A stretch of DNA of 64,000 nucleotides from Clostridia bacterium. Lineage in GTDB: Bacteria > Bacillota > Clostridia > Oscillospirales > Acutalibacteraceae. Positions 60,371-64,000 of this stretch are shown here, in pieces. The notes beneath the pieces were generated by a model. It saw only the letters and a list, made by a program, of their open reading frames with translations, was not told the DNA's origin and made no database searches. How positions within the stretch are numbered: position 1 is the first letter of the stretch; each line of letters opens with the position of its first letter. A program made the translations under genes and the position numbers. The stretch spans positions 35,030-99,029 of the forward strand of contig JAFULG010000065.1 of assembly GCA_017473435.1 (NCBI GenBank), in the 5' to 3' direction.

Positions 60371-61177
60371 TTAATCTGAATAAATTTTGCTCGCTTGACT
60401 GTAGGAATGGTCATAATCTATAAGTACATCAAGCACATATTCATCCTCTATCTGCTTTGTGGATTTTACACCCCGATAATAATAGCTGTAGCTATCATCC
60501 ATCATACTGTAGCCGAAGAAAACATTTATTGAGTGCTGAAACTCTCCGAAGCTATAAAGGCAAAGCTCATTAGGCTTAACGGAACCTGTTCCTCCGTCAA
60601 AAACAATTCTGCTGTCAAACAGCTTATCCTTATGAAAGCAAGCCATTATTACACCGTAATCGTGCTCCATAAGATAAAAATAGTAGTCGCCCTTTCGCTG
60701 TTCTTTTACAATATGCAGATTTTCTATATCCTCATAAATATGATCAAAGCCTTCTTCAACCTCGCTTATAATTTTTTCTTCATCGTTTGAGGGAAAAGAA
60801 TTGAGAAAATCATAACTGGGATAAGACAGTGCCATAAGAATTGAGAAAGCAAAAACCGGAATTAAAACTATAATAAGTGCGGCAACCGCAAGCTTCAGCT
60901 TGTGCTTTCCCTTTTTCATTGTTTTCACAATAACCTCGTCCGATGCGGGAACTATGCTTTCCCTTTCAATTTTTTCACCCTTGAGTATCTCAACAACGCT
61001 GACCTCAAGTGCCTCTGCCAAAGGCTCAAGCATTGAAATATCAGGTGCGCTTCTGCCCGTTTCCCACTTTGAAACGGCTTTATCCGTAACATTCAGCTTT
61101 TCAGCAAGCTGTTTTTGATTAAGAGAGAGTTCCTTTCTTCTTTGACTGATAAATCCGCCCGTAAGCTTATTGTCCAT
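60371..61177 (-). CDS. XRE regulator with C-terminal membrane/extracellular part
   Basis: A 268-residue protein. The HTH lies at about residues 8-60 (RRKELSLNQKQLAEKLNVTDKAVSKWETGRSAPD, quoted by its ends), followed by a linker, one membrane helix at about 104-124 and an exported domain of about 140 residues I do not recognise. I chose ATG 61177, which follows AAAGGTG. The layout suggests direct sensing outside the cell. No partner gene is adjacent. Confidence 0.82.
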   Translation of the reverse strand: MDNKLTGGFISQRRKELSLNQKQLAEKLNVTDKAVSKWETGRSAPDISMLEPLAEALEVSVVEILKGEKIERESIVPASDEVIVKTMKKGKHKLKLAVAALIIVLIPVFAFSILMALSYPSYDFLNSFPSNDEEKIISEVEEGFDHIYEDIENLHIVKEQRKGDYYFYLMEHDYGVIMACFHKDKLFDSRIVFDGGTGSVKPNELCLYSFGEFQHSINVFFGYSMMDDSYSYYYRGVKSTKQIEDEYVLDVLIDYDHSYSQASKIYSD

Positions 61178-61330
61178 AGTATCATCACCTTTCTGCAATT
61201 CAACAATAACATAAAACAAGCAAAAAGTCACCCTACCGTTGGTAGAAACTTGCTGTTTTTAATAATTCTACTATAAATCAATAGTCACCGCCAAGGCTTT
61301 AATACCAAGGCGGTGTCCGTTTATTCTATT

Positions 61331-61388
61331 GTCGCTCGCCGCGTGGCATTACTTTTCTTGAAAGAAAAGTAATCAAAAGAACTTTACA
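61331..61388 (-). repeat. Gene-end palindromic repeat, copy 13
   Basis: TCGCTCGCCGCGTGGC end, hairpin ATTACTTTTCTT/AAGAAAAGTAAT; ends about 10 nt from the MFS gene stop. A CACCGCCaaGG/CCaaGGCGGTG hairpin lies at about 61288-61317. Confidence 0.85.
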
Positions 61389-61397
61389 TTCTTTGTC

Positions 61398-62777
61398 TTA
61401 CTCCTCTTCAACCTTGAAGCCCTTTTTGATAAGGAAATAAAGAGGTACAAGTGTAATAACCGAAACAATAGCCGCATAAAGGAACATACTCTTTGCAGGA
61501 ACAATTGTTTCAACGCCGTACTCGTTGATGTAAGTAATTGCTGAGCTTCTGCAGGCGATGTCGCCGATAGCAGGACCCAATACCATGGGAATAAGCACGA
61601 AGAAAATCATTCTGATGCCCTGGAAAAGACCTGCCTTACCTACAGGAATGAAGTCCTTTACGGAAGCGTTGAAAAGGATACCCAATACAACATAGCCGAT
61701 AGCGGTGGGGGCAACGCCGAAGAGAACTGCCTTGATGTTTGTTGTTGTTGAAAGCACAAGAAGGCCTATTGTCATAAGCACAACGCCGGCAGCAATACCC
61801 TTGCCCTTATCCTTACCGGCAAGCTTAAGAAGAAGCACGATGCCTGCTACAAGAGCCGCAACGGCAATTACCGCTACGATGATTGTGCTTACTGAAAGAA
61901 GCTCTGCACCGCCGGCTGTGTTATCGGGGATAACAACATACTGAAGATATACAAGAAGATAAGGGAAGAACACCTGGAAGGCTACGCTGAAGCAGCCGAG
62001 AGCTGAAAGTGTAAGGTAAAGTCTTGAATTTTCCTTGATAACGGAGGGTCTGAAGCCATAGAAAAGGTCTGCCCAGTAGCTTGAAGAAACCTCGTTTTCT
62101 GATGAAATCTGCTTGGGATTGTCAATGATAAAGAAGCCGAGAACACCGCAGAGTGAAACTATAAGACCCAATACAAGGAAGAAGTTCTGATATGATACGG
62201 TACCTGACTGTGCAAGTGAGCCTACGCCCATAACGGCAGCCATTGAAAGGAAGCCTACAAAGGTAAGTGCTGTTTCAACTGTAGGACGGATTTTGGGGTT
62301 TGTAACGTCGGTTACCCATGCGTTGAAGGCGGCGTCATTACTTGCCGAGCCCATAAAGGTCATAACGATATCCATAAGGATAACAACCCATACTGTTGTA
62401 CCGAGGATTTTAGCTTCGTCGGAAAGACCGAGAAGAGCAGAAACGTTGTCTCTTGAAATGAAGCCGAAGGAAGCAGTTATAAGACCCCATAACAGATAAC
62501 CCACAGAGATGAAAAGCTTACGGTTTTTCATCTTGTCGCTGAGCGTACCCATAATAAAGGTTGAAACTACTGCCGCGATTGCCGAAAGGGCAACCATACG
62601 GCTGATTGCTGTTGTGGGAGCCATTGTACCTGCCATAGCTGCTGAGGAAGCACCTGCATAAACGGAGTTGTAAAGGAAGGTATTGAAATACATATTTTCA
62701 ATATTCCATGCAACACCGCCCATAAAGCTGAACAGGCAAATGCCGAACCACATCTTTTTTGAAAGCTTGTTTTCCAT
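61398..62777 (-). CDS. MFS transporter (SLC45/GPH-like)
   Basis: A 459-residue membrane transporter with about twelve helices. The MFS loop 2-3 pattern is seen in GTLSDKMKNRKLF (about 78-90). Length and a central cytoplasmic loop (FYGFRPSVIKENSRLY, about 245-260) fit the sugar-cation symporter group. It is transcribed alone after queT. The substrate, perhaps a sugar, is not predictable. Confidence 0.85.
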   Translation of the reverse strand: MENKLSKKMWFGICLFSFMGGVAWNIENMYFNTFLYNSVYAGASSAAMAGTMAPTTAISRMVALSAIAAVVSTFIMGTLSDKMKNRKLFISVGYLLWGLITASFGFISRDNVSALLGLSDEAKILGTTVWVVILMDIVMTFMGSASNDAAFNAWVTDVTNPKIRPTVETALTFVGFLSMAAVMGVGSLAQSGTVSYQNFFLVLGLIVSLCGVLGFFIIDNPKQISSENEVSSSYWADLFYGFRPSVIKENSRLYLTLSALGCFSVAFQVFFPYLLVYLQYVVIPDNTAGGAELLSVSTIIVAVIAVAALVAGIVLLLKLAGKDKGKGIAAGVVLMTIGLLVLSTTTNIKAVLFGVAPTAIGYVVLGILFNASVKDFIPVGKAGLFQGIRMIFFVLIPMVLGPAIGDIACRSSAITYINEYGVETIVPAKSMFLYAAIVSVITLVPLYFLIKKGFKVEEE

Positions 62778-62810
62778 GATTTTTAACTTTCTCCTTTGAA
62801 TTTATTTTAA

Positions 62811-62844
62811 AAAAATTAATGCTCTACTATTATAGCAGAGCATT
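62811..62844 (-). terminator. Terminator of queT
   Basis: Minus strand AATGCTCT gctataatagt AGAGCATT followed by AATTTTTTT. Confidence 0.75.
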
Positions 62845-62859
62845 TTGAATATTTAAATA

Positions 62860-63387
62860 CTATTTTATATATTTTTCTATTTTTTTGTTTTTTATAACCC
62901 TGTAAAGCAAGACTCCGAGAGTGAAGCACACTCCGAGCTCTCCGAGAGCAACAAATCCGCCCTGAGTAAGGAAGCTTACAAAGTGAAAAGGACCCTCAAT
63001 AAAGAAAATTTCAATTTCAAGTCCGATGATTACGCCGTTGAAAACAGCCGGCATCACAAGTGCCGCAAAGGGTATACCCTTGAAGGTAACATCCCTGAGC
63101 TTATTCATACACACCGCCGCAAGGAAGGTTGCAAATGAGCCGAGGACTACATCAAGAGGAAGAGCCCCCATAAAGACAAGGTTTGAGATTGCACATCCCA
63201 CCGTAAGACCGGGAATTGCAGCAGGAGTAAAGAGTGCAAGTACGGTAAGCGCCTCCGAAGCGCGGAACTGTACCGCCGCCGATGCACTGCCGGGAAAAAG
63301 CATCTCCTGGCCGTAGGTAAGTGTGGCATAGAGTGCGGCAATAATCGCACCCTTTGCTAGGTTACTGTTGTGTCTGTTGATATTCAT
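62860..63387 (-). CDS. queT: QueT family ECF-type transporter (queuosine precursor)
   Basis: The 175-residue substrate-binding subunit of an energy-coupling-factor transporter. About five or six helices are seen, with the family stretch AALYATLTYG and QFRASEALTVLALFTPAAIPGLTVGCAISNL (quoted by content, residues about 40-70). A preQ1 riboswitch lies directly upstream, which supports a 7-deazaguanine (preQ0/preQ1 or queuine) substrate. The ATPase and T subunits of the ECF complex are not in the window. Confidence 0.92.
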   Translation of the reverse strand: MNINRHNSNLAKGAIIAALYATLTYGQEMLFPGSASAAVQFRASEALTVLALFTPAAIPGLTVGCAISNLVFMGALPLDVVLGSFATFLAAVCMNKLRDVTFKGIPFAALVMPAVFNGVIIGLEIEIFFIEGPFHFVSFLTQGGFVALGELGVCFTLGVLLYRVIKNKKIEKYIK

Positions 63388-63397
63388 TTTTTATGCT

Positions 63398-63437
63398 CCT
63401 TAGTTTTGATTTAGGTCAGGATGGTTACGAACTGACC
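63398..63437 (-). promoter_or_regulatory. preQ1-I riboswitch
   Basis: On the minus strand the stem GGTCAG/CTGACC (63432-63437 and 63414-63419) closes a loop TTCGTAACCATC. An A-rich tail CTAAATCAAAACTAAGGAG follows, in which AAACTAAGG both completes the aptamer pseudoknot and is the ribosome site. Binding of preQ1 should block translation of queT. Confidence 0.85.
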
Positions 63438-63478
63438 GCGCTCAATGCCGTGGCACTTAAATGCAAAATGCAGTATAT

Positions 63479-63507
63479 ATTCTAGCATAAATAAAAGGAA
63501 AAAGCAA
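63479..63507 (-). promoter_or_regulatory. queT promoter
   Basis: Minus strand TTGCTT (63502-63507), 17-nt spacer, TAGAAT (63479-63484). Confidence 0.65.
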
Positions 63508-63591
63508 GAGGTAAAATACAACTGCCGATTGTAATTTTACAATTACAGTACTGACCGATTTACGACTTGAACATTGTATCTGTTCTTTTTA

Positions 63592-63745
63592 TCCGTGGCG
63601 GTTGCTTTTACGTTCTACAGCCTTGGCTTTTCTGTTGTGGTTTTTGTTTTGTTCCGCGGCGGTGACTTTTACGTTCTACAGCCTTGGCTTGTGCGTTGTG
63701 GTTTTTATTTTTTCCGTGGTTGTTGCTTTTATGTTCTACTGCCCT
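63592..63745. repeat. Imperfect tandem repeat, about 60-bp period
   Basis: Three units share TTTTACGTTCTACAGCC (63606, 63667, and TTTTATGTTCTACTGCC at 63727) and TCCG(T/C)GGCGG. The overlapping reading frames are not convincing genes. From 63907 to 64000 I see nothing further. Confidence 0.75.
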
Positions 63746-63747
63746 GT

Positions 63748-63806
63748 GCGGGCGGCACTTACTTTTGTCGGTTGCGACAAAAGTAAGCAAAAGCGCGCTT
63801 TTGTTC
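63748..63806. repeat. Divergent gene-end palindromic repeat, copy 14
   Basis: GGGCGGC, then ACTTACTTTTGTC/GACAAAAGTAAG hairpin, then CAAAAGCGCGCTTTTG. The order of parts matches the family though the loop and stems differ. Confidence 0.6.
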
Positions 63807-64000
63807 CAGTTTCGTTCTACGAACAAGTCCGCAGTGGCGGTGAAATTTTCCGCATCTGCCGTGGATTTGATTTTAAAATTCATCATCTCATCAAACCTCT
63901 TTAATAAAATTTAACTGTTACTGACGGAAAACTTTCACATTACTACTCGTCTTCCCTATTTCAACAGCTCACGGACAGCTCAAAAAAAATAACCTTTCAA

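Noticed and set aside
63398-63437. preQ1-II or preQ1-III riboswitch
   Set aside because: The short stem, loop and A-rich tail fit class I better.
63592-63745. CRISPR array
   Set aside because: Contiguous tandem units without spacers and no cas genes.
63574-63914. Overlapping frames on both strands near the window end
   Set aside because: Produced by the 60-bp tandem repeats; none has a start signal.

Overview
The window looks like chromosome from an anaerobic Clostridia bacterium of the Oscillospiraceae/Ruminococcaceae type (inference). Supporting signs are class III (oxygen-sensitive) ribonucleotide reductase, sigma-A promoters with strong AGGAGG ribosome sites, a CIRCE-controlled groE operon, a ComEC-holA-ispF cluster, cdaA-cdaR, BlaI/BlaR1, a QueT transporter behind a preQ1 riboswitch, and frequent TTG/GTG starts. 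I see no CRISPR array, rRNA operon or prophage.

Layout. 1-3105: DUF1015, alanyl-tRNA editing and LURP-one genes. 3340-7460: GDSL hydrolase, dut, nrdG and nrdD on the minus strand, with two pairs of NrdR-like boxes upstream. 7783-15000: tagaturonate reductase (uxaB) and altronate dehydratase (uxaA), separated by an accessory segment holding tRNA-Leu(GAG), a strongly structured candidate RNA with its own promoter and terminator, a secreted VWA/cysteine-peptidase-like protein, a tRNA-end-like structured element, an XRE/DUF6442 pair and an array of short hairpins. 15158-21104: acetyltransferase and pgsA, then the minus-strand apt-comEC-holA-toprim-ispF operon. 21235-28715: PHP protein, an unexplained 1.2-kb non-coding stretch, phosphoesterase, COG2509 flavoprotein, an orphan ORF and a class B PBP. 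28943-30901: groES-groEL. 30991-31330: a candidate type I toxin-antitoxin pair. 31380-32800: an IS110-family element with a candidate bridge RNA. 32911-36874: phosphatase-superfamily protein and blaR1-blaI. 37024-42068: nucleoside ABC transporter and pyrimidine-nucleoside phosphorylase. 42103-44480: zinc-ribbon protein, XRE protein and a secreted ORF broken by TGA. 44782-48532: rplL, rplJ, rplA, rplK, nusG, secE and rpmG. 48713-54271: cyclophilin, thioredoxin, a secreted hydrolase with Cys at the nucleophile elbow, an Ldh-family oxidoreductase and glpK. 54496-63387: a hypothetical protein, cdaA-cdaR, cysteine desulfurase with DUF3343, phosphoesterase, XRE protein, MFS transporter and queT.

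Themes. A dispersed palindromic repeat (about 14 copies of about 60 bp) sits directly at the 3' ends of genes. Its two hairpins change by compensating substitutions, and copies often pair in opposite orientation around a terminator. Purine/pyrimidine salvage, anaerobic dNTP synthesis and hexuronate breakdown are the clearest metabolic units.

Most interesting candidates: the convergent small RNA / 20-residue hydrophobic peptide locus at 30991-31326, the 214-nt structured RNA at 9529-9742 inside the tRNA-Leu segment, and the gene-end repeat family. All assignments come from reading sequence and motifs; no database search was run.
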